From: Margaritifera margaritifera
Taxonomy: Eukaryota; Mollusca; Bivalvia; Unionida; Margaritiferidae
Direction: 5' to 3'
Assembly (NCBI GenBank): GCA_029931535.1
Contig: JAQPZY010001190.1
Location: forward strand, 1,441,001-1,505,000
DNA length: 64,000 bases
This document shows, in pieces, positions 1-10,106 of the stretch; position 1 is the stretch's first letter; each line of letters begins with the position of its first letter. Both the position numbers and the translations under genes were made by a program. Below the pieces are notes generated by a model. The model was not told the DNA's origin. It saw nothing but the letters and a program-made list of their open reading frames with translations, and searched no databases.

Positions 1-1108
1 TGTATCCACAAGTCTATCACTTTCACTCTCTCCAGAGGATGCATGCACTTTTTCCACTTGCTTTTCATCTATTTTGGTTTTATTGTCAGAATCATCATTA
101 TTTGCTTCTGAAACACTTCCATAAATGGAGTCAGAAAGCACCTCCTTGACAAAGGAATTATCTGCAGCAATATCTTGGACATCATCTGCTTCATTTTCCT
201 CTATGCCCTCAGTGACCTCTATGTCATGTCCTTCCTCATCAAGCAGTGTTCCTTTTAAGCCTATAAATAGATTTTCTTTACTCAAAAAATTGTCTAATGT
301 TCCAGAAACAAGTGTGGTTAGAACATCCCAATTCTTGAATTCGATCAAAGTCTTTGCAGGTTCAAAGGTTATGTCATACTCTGATAGGGGACATTTCACA
401 TCTAGAATGAACATAGGATATCTCTGTCCTTGTTTTGTTGGGCTGCCTTGGGCCCCTGCTGGGCTATCATTAACATTTGACTTTTTCTTCATTATAATGG
501 ACTTTGCCAATGCTTCAGATACCAATTTATGAATTTTTGTCTTCAGCACCAGCCTACCATTAACATACACAAACTGAATATTCTTTCTGGTGTGACTCTC
601 TTTTCCAATATATCCTGAGATACTGAATTGATCCTTTGACCCTGTGACCTCAACCAATGACCTTGACTTTTCACTCCCAAACAAATGTGTAAATGTCATG
701 AGCACATTCTGACATTTCTGTGTCTGCAGTAATACTTGACCTGTTTCATCATTCCTCATGCTGATGGAAACACCAGGTTTTATCAATGCAAAACCTTCTA
801 CTCGCTGCTTGATTGCCTCAATCTCTAATGTTTCCTTTAAAGCCTTCTGGCGAACTGGCAAGTTATAAAACAAGTAATGGACAGTGATGGTTGTGCCCAC
901 ACTTGGTCTGGGAATGTTGGACTCTGCAACTGGTTTGGGTTTACCATGATGGAAGATCTTGCAGTATGTTTTACTGGAGTTCTTGGTGCGACTCACAATT
1001 TCAAGGACTTTGCTGGTCTCTCTGATACTAGCTATTGCCTCCCCTCTGTATCCAAAATAATGAAGGCTGTTCAAATCTTCCACTGTATGGCACTTACTGG
1101 TAAAGTAT
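1..1108 (-). CDS. MLH3: MLH3 coding exon 2 (partial; continues beyond the left edge)
   Basis: MLH3 is a MutL homologue. In animals it pairs with MLH1 to form the MutL-gamma endonuclease that acts in meiotic crossover formation and, to a lesser degree, in mismatch repair in the nucleus. The minus strand is open without a stop from 1108 to the window edge. With exon 1 it gives residues 77 to 446. It begins RYFTSK and continues into FGYRGEA (residues 95-101), the MutL ATP-binding motif, then the transducer-like second domain including YVNGRLVLKTKIH. After about residue 335 it turns into an acidic, low-complexity linker (around 185-240 on the window), as expected between the N- and C-terminal domains of MLH3. 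The splice acceptor is TTGCAG at 1109-1114 read on the minus strand. The endonuclease domain is not in the window. No frameshift or stop is seen, so it looks functional. Confidence 0.95.
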
Positions 1109-1204
1109 CTGCAAATATAACAATAGTAGTCAAGTTTTTAAGAATACAAGAAATGTGAAGGAATTATATTTCCCACCTGCACCACTACCTGAAACAGGTA
1201 TGTT

Positions 1205-1540
1205 TTCATTTTTAAATGACCTTGACCTTGCCTAAGGGTCAGATGGAGGATCGGAGGTATGAATATGAAAGGGCAGAGCTTCCTGATTCTACACTTAAAG
1301 TATGATAGCTATCATTCCCAGGGTTTAGTACTTACAACCACACAAAAAAAGTCTAACTTAAAAAAAAAATTAATTAACCATGATTTTTAAATGACCTTGG
1401 CCCTGCCTGAAGAGCAGTTAGAGAGCAAGGATGCATATTTATGAAAGGGCATTGCCTACTATACAGTCCAATTATCCTTCCATGGGTTTGGGACTTATGA
1501 CCATACGGACAAGAACTGTTTTAAGAAACACATGATATTC
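1205..1540. repeat. Two diverged tandem copies of a ~175-bp unit
   Basis: The block TTTTTAAATGACCTTG starts near 1210 and again near 1385. In both copies it is followed by a variant of GCCTRARGRKCAG, by ATGAAAGGGCA and by a GGGTTTRGKACTTA stretch. This is an old local duplication in the MLH3 intron with no coding content. Confidence 0.6.
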
Positions 1541-2163
1541 CCTTTAGATGAGCTGTCGATGTAATAAAGGCATAGCCTGATGCCCCATGGGTAAGAATGC
1601 TACAGGATGAAAGGGAAGCATGTGATGTTATAGTCCAAATCTGAATAAAGAATTCTTAAAGTTGTGAAAAAAACCTTTAACCAAACAGTATCCTACTTCT
1701 TGACTGAGTGGTAAAACGTCTTTCTGTCATCAAGGCACAGAGTACATACATTTTGGAAGGTATTTCAGCCATTTTTATCTAAATTTATGTAACATTCATG
1801 TAAGAAAACAAACCTGATAGGCTGAAATGACAAAGTAACATACCGATGCAATACTAAATTACTGTTTCATGTCTGTGCAGGCAGAGCATGAAGACTTTTC
1901 GCATACAGCAGTTTCAGTTAGCTAAGGTGTTAATCACTGACTGGTGCAGAATCAAATTGTTACATGTTTATTTTTAGTACACAACAATAAGGGTTATATG
2001 CTGGCATATTATGAGGTAAAATTCATTTATGCTGTTTAATCCTCTATGCCTCAGATACATATTTAGTATCACTGCCTGATTTTTTCAAATACGCATTTCA
2101 CATCGTTTTTTAATAATGTCTTTCTTCAAACATATATGCATGTTAAATGGGTAAATGACACTG

Positions 2164-2384
2164 TACCATCTGTACTCATGTATAAGCCCATACCAACTGC
2201 AAACTGCATAGACCCAGATCTGTCATTGCATAATGCACCAGCAGATCAGGGTCTATGCAGTTTGTAAGGACTAATCAGTAGAACAAACAACATAGACCCT
2301 GATCTGCCAACGCATTATGCGATGGCAGATCAGGGTCTATGTTGTTTGCATTTGGACCAGGCTTATACACAAGTACAGATGGTA
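2164..2384. mobile_element. Two-hairpin MITE, copy 1 (in MLH3 intron 1)
   Basis: The element is bounded by inverted termini, TACCATCTGTACT on the left and AGTACAGATGGTA on the right. Inside are two separate near-perfect hairpins. One has arms built on AACTGCATAGACCCAGATC and the other on AACAACATAGACCCTGATC, each around a GCATAATGC-like loop. A 25-bp linker that includes CTAATCAGTAGAACA separates them. TA dinucleotides at both ends suggest a Tc1/mariner/pogo-type target duplication (inference). It has no coding capacity. Related copies lie at 14085, 33251, 47038 and 55126. Confidence 0.85.
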
Positions 2385-2978
2385 ACTAATCCTGTACAGG
2401 TAGAAAACACAACTTGGCAAGCAATCACAGTATATTCAGCCTTTTTGGTGAAAAAAAACCTCAAATGTGCAACAGAGGCAGCCATTTTGAATTTCAATCA
2501 TGGGAATGAACCCATTACGTGATGGGATCACACAATGAAATACTTTATCAATAGATATATGAAAACTGAGGTACTGATTCATTAAAAAAACCAAAAAGAT
2601 TCCAAATCTACTTTCAGTTAACAATCTATCTTTTTAGCTAGAATATGTTTAATTGACCTGTTGTTTAGTCTATATACATTCAGGAAACAGATCATAGGCT
2701 GCGTACTACTTTTGTTGTTGCACAAAACATGAATACTGGTTGGTCTTTTGTTTTAAAAGTGGGGAAATCAATCCACTTTAAATACCGATAGCCAAAGTTT
2801 CTTTTAGACAAACCTGAGAGACCATTATGTAATGATGCTTTCTGTTAAAGTTGTTCAAATTCTGTTTAACATTTTGTGAGAAGTTGTTTAAAGGGTGCTG
2901 CAAAATACCAAAACAAAAAAATCACACCAAAACTTCATTTTCATTTTTAGGGCTGTTCCAGTAAAACATATACCTCCC

Positions 2979-2995
2979 GGGGGGGGGGGGGGGGG
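2979..2995. repeat. Poly-G tract
   Basis: Seventeen G bases in a row follow CTCCC. Similar short G or C runs occur near 8751, 14428, 25806, 28587 and 38199, several of them inside transposon remnants. Confidence 0.9.
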
Positions 2996-3791
2996 AGGCA
3001 CTTTCAAATTCAACCAACCCGCAACAGAAGCAATTTAAACAAATTATGATCCACCCTCTGATGTGTTTTAATAGAAAAACATTGCCCCCTACAGAAGCGT
3101 ATTATTTTACATAATTTCTGTCTAGGGTTTAGTGGGTGGTAGAAGCGATTTTAAGTTTGGGTTGTGGACAGAAGCTATTTAAATGACAGCTGACCCAAGG
3201 TAACCTATACTGAATTCTTATGTATTATATAATCCACTGCATATTTTTATTTGTATTCATACTTTATAATCAATCATCTTTTGTTCTTTTGTTTGTATGT
3301 CAGGCATGTATGTTTCTGCTACTTTAAAATAAAAAAATTTCTTCGTGCCTTATTATTTGTCAATGTCGTGGTTCAGTCACTGAATACCTACTAATTTAAT
3401 GTCCATGAATCTAGATTTTACAATAGGGATTTCTCTTATAATGCAGAAATCATGAATGTGCATCCTTACTAAACTGTCATTTGTTATGACTATGTATGTG
3501 TGCTTATTTAAGTGATCGCTATTTTTTGCTTTAATTTCTTTGTTCTTAGGCATGCTGCTTTTGATTTGCATGATAGTTAAATCTTGTATTGCTTTAAGTG
3601 TACTCTCAGATGCTGTGATTTATTTTATGCTTTTTCAATAAATGCATTTGTAAATAGATATTATTTGATTTGTCAGAAAGAAAAAAAAAATTAATGCCAC
3701 TGGAAGTGATGTCACATTATTTCTGCCAACTTTTACACTATATAAATTCTGTAAGAAAAATATATTTTTAGTGAAAATTTTAATTATGTAC

Positions 3792-3918
3792 TACTTACCT
3801 GTCACTATTATTATTAAGCTTTCTCCTTTCCGCAAGTTTCTTAGAACATGTGCATAGACCCAGTCGAATCTACGTCATCAGCTCGTGCTCCACTGAGCGT
3901 CCTCATTCTTTTCTGGAC
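3792..3918. repeat. DIRS copy 1, inverted terminal repeat (3' end of element)
   Basis: It reads ACTTACCTGTCACTATTATT, then AAGCTTTCTCCTTTCCGCA, and ends near TCCTCATTCTTTTCTGGA. The reverse complement recurs at 9921-10090, where about 45 extra bases sit inside the repeat (around 10007-10050), so the two ITRs are not equal in length. Confidence 0.88.
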
Positions 3919-3968
3919 ACGCGACTAATGAAGGATATCAGCGCGGGTTGGGAGGAGGGCATCCAATA

Positions 3969-4060
3969 GTGACAGGTAAGTATTACATAATTAAAATTAG
4001 TTTTACTCCCCAAAAAACTACATTTTAATGTCAGTAATAACTTACCTGTCATTATTATTA
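3969..4060. repeat. DIRS copy 1, internal complementary region
   Basis: The left half (GTGACAGGTAAGTATTACAT and on to ATTAAAATTAG) is the reverse complement of the extreme left end of the element at 3776-3805. The right half (AATGTCAGTAATAACTTACC) is the reverse complement of the extreme right end at 10078-10106. In DIRS elements this region is thought to template end completion and circle formation, so finding both halves fixes the element boundaries. Confidence 0.85.
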
Positions 4061-4159
4061 TTAAGCTGAATTTGTCAGTAAGGAGGGTGGCTGATGGACT
4101 TTAAGAGTAAAATTGTGGAAAAATTACTCACCTTCTAGTACAAGCAGTCAACTGCAGTT

Positions 4160-5376
4160 TTAAGCAGCAGTTGTATGGGTCGCAGATTGTGCTGCGACGA
4201 TCGGACCCAGAGAGAAGATACCTTGGCTTTGGTTTGTTAATGACCGAAGGTAAAAAGACAAGAAGGTTGTTTGCTAGCGCCAAAATGCAGCCTTCATAAT
4301 ATCGTCTAAAGATGAATGGTTGAAATATGCCCAGGAAGTTGCAATAGCCCTGACTTCATGGGCTTTAATCTTCATGAACGATAGGTCTCATTCCGTGAGA
4401 GATACATAATCCATCAAGAGATAGAGGATGCTGAAATATCAGCTGAACCCCTTAAGGGGAGAAAAACCCTTTTCCTACCCTGCCTTCTCCCTTTCACAGC
4501 TGCTAAATAGAATCTAAGTGCCCTAACTGGGCAAAGAAGTCTATCATTGTTATCCATAGCACAGATATGACTAAGACTGGGGATTTCAATTGGGGATGGG
4601 AATACTGACGGAAGTTAGATTTTGGCAAGAAAACCAGGCTGACACAATAGGGCAACAGACTAATAATTTCCATTGAAACGTAAACATCACTCTTCAATTG
4701 ATAAAGCATGTAGCTCGCTTCTTCTCTGGGCTGACGCAATGGCCAGAAGAAAAACGGTTTTAACCGTGAGGTTTTCAAAAGAGGCCTCACTCAAAGGTTC
4801 ATAAGGTGTTTTTGTCAATGCCCACAAAACACGTGAAAAGTTCCATTTTGGTGTTAATGAGCGAGACACTGGTCTATGAAGCTCAAAGTACTTTATAAGA
4901 TCCGACAAGTGAGGATCTGAACCAATGGATTGACCTTTAGAGAATTTAAGAGTGTTTGAAAGAGCAGCCCTATACCCTTTGATTGTAGAGGCTGAACAAG
5001 ATCTCTCCTCGAAAAGGAAGAGAAGAAAATCTGCTACTGCAGCGATAGAGGGTCAGCAAGGATTAACGTGTTTCCTAACACACCAATCACAGAAGATTTT
5101 CCACTTTGCATTATAAACCTTGGATGTAGAGCATCGCCGGGCTTGTACGATGCAGTCGGCAACTTTGCTTGAAAACTTTGCCAGCCGGATCGATCGCTTG
5201 AGATAAGCCAAGCATGAAGGTGGAGGATCTGGGGATTGGTGTGAACTAGGGTGCCTCTGTGTTGTGAGAGAAGATTTTCCCACTGAGGTAATACCCTTGG
5301 TTTGTCGATCAACAGGTCGAGTAAGTCGTTGAACCACGACCTTTGAGGCCACAGAGGTGCAATCAGGATGATCCAT
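4160..5376 (-). pseudogene. DIRS copy 1 tyrosine recombinase (degraded)
   Basis: The enzyme would integrate the circular DNA copy. An N-terminal SAM-like part shows SKVYNAKWKIFCDWC (near 5080-5120), and the catalytic part begins LTVKTVFLLAIASAQRRSEL (4710-4770), the box I region with its Arg. The box II signature HEVRAIATSWA lies at 4329-4365, and the nucleophile Tyr sits in FLSFYLRSL with its codon at 4250-4252. The reading frame is cut by two in-frame TGA codons (4388-4390 and 4439-4441) and by frameshifts near 4690 and 4900-5050. The catalytic residues themselves survive. The C-terminal stop is at 4160-4162. Confidence 0.82.
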
Positions 5377-7090
5377 GCGGTGGACATCCTGATCTTCTGT
5401 AAAACTTGTGGAATCAACCGGAAGGGTAGCAATACGTACGCTGACAGTCGATCCCAGTTTAGACTGAAGGCGTCGACTGCCCAGGATGCCTGATCTGGGA
5501 CTAGGGAAACATAAAAAGAAAGTTTGTTGTTGAGCTTTGTCTCAAACAAGTCCACTAGAGGTCGCTCCCATAGACTGAACAGATACTCTGCAACCGCTTG
5601 ATGAAGAGACCATTCTGTTAGGACTACCTTGCCTGTTTTGGACAGACTGTCTCCCAGAATGTTTTCCTTCCCTGGAATGTGACAAACTCAGAGTGTAATC
5701 CCTTTTGACTGTGCCCAACGTAGAAGGTTCCAGACTTCCACACAGAGCGAAGGAGCATGAGTGCCTCCTTGTCGTCAGAGGTACGCAACCACTGATGTGT
5801 TGTCTGAGGAGATCATGATGCAATGCCCTTTGACGTGTTCTAGGCAGCCTTTTAGGGCGAAGAACACGGCTTTCATTTCTAGATTGTTTATGTGGAGAAC
5901 TGTCTTCCTGTGACCACTGGCCCTGGAGAAGTACTCCTTCTGGCTCTAAATGAGCCCCCCAACCTGAATCTGACGCGTCGGTGTACAGATAGGAGTGGGG
6001 TTCTGGGGCATGTAGGGGAACTCCTCTCAGAAACATATCTTGATTGTACCACCACTTTAGGTGGTACTGAAACATCGACCCTAGAGAAGTTCGGATTGAG
6101 AGGGAATCCTTTTGGGGTCTCCAAACTGCCAACAGGAGGAACTGAAGAGGACGTAAATGAAGTCTCCCTAGGGAAACCAGGTCCGATGTGAGTTTAAGGT
6201 TCCCAGGAGGGAGAGATACAGATGAGCTGACAACGAAGTCTTGGTCTGTAATATCTTTAAAAGTATTATGATTTTGTGTATCCTCTCTGGGGGAACACGA
6301 ACGCGGCCCAGGGAGGTAAGGAAATTCATTCCTATGAACACGAAATCTTGAGAAGGAACGAGTTCGGACTTCTCTAGATTTGGAATCGGTCCCAAATGCG
6401 TCACCACAGACCAACAGCGGGTCATGTGGCTGCATAGGGACTGTTTGTATGAGTTGTGTAGTAGCCAGTCATCGAAATACTGGATTAACGGAATCTCCAA
6501 CTATCTCAAGTGTGCAGCTATTACTCCCATTACTCTGGTAAAGATCCTGGGCACTGAGGCAAGACCGAACGGCATGGCTCGAAATTGAAATACTTCCTGT
6601 CCGATCGAGATCCGGAAATATTTTTCTGTGCGGCGGAAAAATCAGAATGTGGAAGTACGCATCCTGAAAATCGATGGAAACTGCCCAGTCGACTGGTTTG
6701 ATAGCATTCCGAACTGAAGTTGCAGTTTCCATCTTGAACGTTTCCGCTTGCAGAAATTTGTTTAGGGGGGAAAGGTTGATAATCAGTCTCAGTTCTCTGC
6801 CCTTTTTGGGGACCAGAAAAATCCAGGAGTAGAATGCTGGCGACTCGATGTTTTGAACCCTCTCCACTGCGCCTTTCCGAAGAAGAGTGTGTACTTCTTC
6901 TATTAATTTGAAAATGTTTGATTGATGGAAGAGGATGGGTATCCTTGAGAGAGGAGGGAGTTCTATGAAGCATAGATGTAAAACCTCCTTGACAATAGAA
7001 AGGCCCCACTGATCTTCTGTGCTGTTCGATCAGACCTCCGAAAAGAGAGCCAGTCAAGCACCTACCTGAACTAAAGGAAGAGGTATGCAA
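5034..7090 (-). pseudogene. DIRS copy 1 reverse transcriptase and RNase H (degraded)
   Basis: The polymerase part begins with SWIFLVPKKGRELRLIINLS (around 6780-6820) and continues to VSIDFQDAYFHI, which carries the first catalytic Asp (6650-6690). The YFDD active-site motif is at about 6470-6482 in IQYFDDWLLHN. The RNase H part has LYTDASDSGWGAHLEP (5940-5990). A connection segment, NNKLSFYVSLVPDQASWAVD, precedes the recombinase (5470-5540). There is a frameshift near 6625 after HRK, an in-frame TAG near 6503, and further shifts near 6435 and 5890, so no single polypeptide can be made. The similarity is to DIRS1-type RT rather than to LINE or Gypsy RT (judged by motif order and the following recombinase). 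Confidence 0.85.
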
Positions 7091-7369
7091 TGCAGGAGAG
7101 GTAAGGTGTCCCTAGGGATGACCGCTCTTTCCCCATTTTGCATCTTTGGGGAAGGGGGAGGCAAAATTAGACCATTTTCCCCTGCCCCTGCCTCTCCAGT
7201 TACTACGTCGTGTATCTGGGCTTATAGGCAGGTTGTCTACTTTGCTGTCGTGATTGCATACGTTTTGGTATGAATTGTGGCTGACTCATAGCCCTATCAG
7301 GATGTGTGTGAACGCTGGCCGGTTTCGATGGAACAGCAACCAATGCAAGGGACCTATATTGTTGGTCCT

Positions 7370-9189
7370 TCAAATCCTGAGAGGCGTTAGACCGCCGAAT
7401 AAAGTCTCTGAATCTAGGGGTGCAGCCCTAAGAAGATTTTTGCCATGTTCCAGCAAAAATTTGGAAGAGTCCAGTGGTACATCTCTACGTAGGTGTAGAA
7501 GCTCAGCCGACAACGACATTGCCGTAGACAATGTGTGCTGTGAAGTTTTTGCCACAGCCTCTAACAGTCGTTGCAAGGCAATGGTTGATAATGATTCCTC
7601 CTTCAGTAAACTGAAGGAAGCTGCTAAAAACAGGTCAGCATGAGAAGCTATAGTCAATATTGACCTGGCCTTTGATTCTAATGCCTTTAAGGATTTAACC
7701 GATAGGCGAGCAAAAGAACCCACTGAAATGCCCACTTGTGAAGCTTCGGTGTCCAAGTGGGTGGGGTTTAACAGCCAGGTAGGTGAATGGACCTTGAGGC
7801 TGAAATTAAGGGCCTCAGTGTAGCAGAGGGGACAGACCACCCTTTAATCTGTCACACTGCTTCTTGACCTTTGCTCAGCCGTTTCCAACTTTGCTAACCA
7901 TCGGGGAGTGCGGAAGTAGCAGTAAGTCCGGTCCAGTAAGTTCCAGAACTCAGTGTGAAGCAGGAGAAATATATCCCAAACGATCCCTTGGCGGGGACGG
8001 CCAGGAAGTAGGGACATATCTATTCTGCGTCTCAGCATGGGGAGCGACAGAATTGTCCTCAATGGGTGTTATGTATGGAGAGCAAGAACTCCTCTCGCCT
8101 GTCTTTCGTCTCTTAGTGGGAGGGGAATTAATCTTCCCTTCCCTTGACTACCTATTCTGCAGAACTTGTGATGGTCGTCGGATCTCATCACTTGTACATG
8201 CAGGAGGCCACATGGATGACATCCATGGTAGAGGTATTTCTCTCCCTTGCGGGGGAAAGTTCCAAATACCAAATGGATTGAAAGGGAACATGGGAAAGGA
8301 AGGGACATCGGTCCGATTTCCTATCCCAGAAGTGTGTCTATTTGCACATTCTGTCCCTGTGGTGTGACAAATAGGTAATGTAGCAAAAGGGGGGTATTCG
8401 AACCTATCCCTAGCACTAGACCTAGATTTGGCACATCTCGCAGACCAATACCTAGTATATGGTCTGTCTGTATCCGGTGATATATGGTCGGTCCATGACC
8501 TGTCACTTATAGTCAAGGACGATCTAGATCAGAGAGAATTTCTCTCAGAACTAGAAGAATTTGAACGACGGCTAAACCTCTTGGGTTTGCGTGAAGTATT
8601 TTTCGCCTGAATTCGGATACTATGGAGGTTTTGTTCTTGCCCCGAAGGGAAGACACAAGGATTCTCTATATTTGGGCTCAGTGTAACCCCCTCAAGGGGT
8701 ATAACTGTGTCTGCTTGTGGGTCGGTGCTACCCCATCCTCCCATAGTTGGGGGGGGGGGGTGCACTCGGACCCAGCAAGTTGATAGCCCTTGATGATAGA
8801 TGCTGCCTTCTTCTTAGAAGACACTCTATCATGACTTGGGAAGGTGCCGCTCCTCCCTCTTATATTCGGGGGATTGCACTCGAACCCTTGAGGGATATCT
8901 GTTACCATCTCATGAGTAGTAACATTATCTCTCTCTTGTCTAGGGAAGGTGCTGCTCCTCCCTCTTTTATTTTGGGGATCACACTCGAACCTTTAGAAAC
9001 ATCTGTTTCTACCTCACAAGTAGCACCAGTATTTCTTTCTAAGTGAGATTTATTTGATTTAGAAGGTGAAGAACGTGCTTCTTTTCTCTTCAGATAAGTG
9101 TGAAGGCTTTCAGCCAGATCCCAAGTGTTGTCCGACCATAGACAACACATGGGGCATCCGTCCATACGTGTACATTTTGTACATGACAA
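7370..9189 (-). pseudogene. DIRS copy 1 gag-like region (degraded)
   Basis: The likely start is the ATG at 9187-9189, giving a Cys-rich head (MSCTKCTRMDGCPMCCLW) that resembles the opening of other DIRS gag proteins. The downstream part (7370-7840) encodes a helical stretch with ADLFLAASFSLLKEESL and LQRLLEAVAKTSQHTL. The same stretch is recognisable in copy 2 near 22100-22200. Several frame changes lie between 7840 and 8910. Within 8690-9010 a roughly 100-bp unit containing GAAGGTGCYGCTCCTCCCTC is repeated, so part of gag has been expanded by local duplication. Gag function is inferred from position and from the shared segment only. Confidence 0.65.
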
Positions 9190-9305
9190 ACAAGTTTGGT
9201 GAGAATCCCATGGGCCTTTCTTATGCCCACACTTACCAACTGATAGACCATCTGAAAAATTAAGTTCTGAAAAAGAAACTTAGTTTAACAAAACAACAGA
9301 GCAAT

Positions 9306-9306
9306 G

Positions 9307-9366
<60 letters not shown>
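9306..9366. repeat. (AAT)n microsatellite, about 20 units
   Basis: A pure ATA/AAT trinucleotide run inside the 5' leader of DIRS copy 1, upstream of the gag-like ATG. Confidence 0.95.
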
Positions 9367-9367
<1 letters not shown>

Positions 9368-9920
9368 AGGTTGCGTCAGCCCGTTGTATCTCCTTACTAC
9401 TGATTTTTTTTTTTTGTAAACAAGAATGTCTGAGTTTATTCGGTACTTCGTGACGGATATAAACACCAGAGTATCATTGTAGGTTAAGGTAATGTTATAG
9501 AAACATTATTGAAAACATTTAGGGGCCCTAGAATCTACTAATAGACTGCAGTTATGAGATTCCGTCTCGTGACCAATTTATCATTTTCTTTTTTCATTAA
9601 TAAATAATAATCACAGTAAAGATGGACCCCAATGTTGCAACACTGTATTAAAAAAGGATATTCGGACTACTTAATGCTACCACTATGTCCCAAGCCCTTT
9701 ACGTAGGAGGGGGAAGGGTAGGTGGCTTGTAGTGTGTTAACAATGCACGAATGGCGAATATCAATGTTAATGTTATCAATTACAAATTTGACAAATACGG
9801 ACAGAGGTTAACGTTTATTATAAAGAATATTCATGACAAGTCCTGGTTATTAGCATTGAAACCATTGCACTTGTAGATATCTTCGTCATAAAGTTTTCCA
9901 CGTGTTGACTCAACGGTCAT

Positions 9921-10090
9921 CCGGAAAAGAATGAGGACGCTCAGTGGAGCCCGAGCTGATGACATAGATCAGACTGGGTCGATGCACATGTTCTAAGAAA
10001 CTTCTAGAACAGGGAGTTGGTGCATCTAGCATGGACGAGGTCTTTCCATGCGGAAAGGAGAAAGCTTAATAATAATAGTGACAGGTAAGT
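9921..10090. repeat. DIRS copy 1, inverted terminal repeat (5' end of element)
   Basis: It is the reverse complement of the left ITR and ends AATAATAGTGACAGGTAAGT. Matching blocks include GAATGAGGACGCTCAGTGGA and ATGCACATGTTCTAAGAAAC. It carries an internal insert of about 45 bases near 10007-10050 that is absent from the other ITR. Confidence 0.88.
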
Positions 10091-10106
10091 TATTACTGAC
10101 ATTAAA

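Larger units (their letters stand above)
3776..10106 (-). mobile_element. DIRS-like tyrosine-recombinase retrotransposon, copy 1
   Basis: This 6.3-kb element is transcribed on the minus strand, the same direction as MLH3. Known DIRS architecture is all present: inverted terminal repeats (about 3792-3918 and 9921-10090), an internal complementary region near the 3' end (3969-4060), and in 5'-to-3' order gag-like, reverse transcriptase plus RNase H, and tyrosine recombinase coding remnants. There is no integrase or protease and no target-site duplication, as expected for DIRS elements, which integrate through a circular intermediate. Frameshifts and in-frame stops in all three coding regions indicate that this copy is not autonomous. 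Its structure is still complete enough to be a recent insertion relative to copy 2. Confidence 0.9.

Noticed and set aside
125..1158. Plus-strand open frames at the left edge
   Set aside because: They are antisense shadows of MLH3 exon 2.
5892..8610. Plus-strand open frames across DIRS copy 1
   Set aside because: They are antisense shadows of the RT and gag regions, which read correctly on the minus strand.
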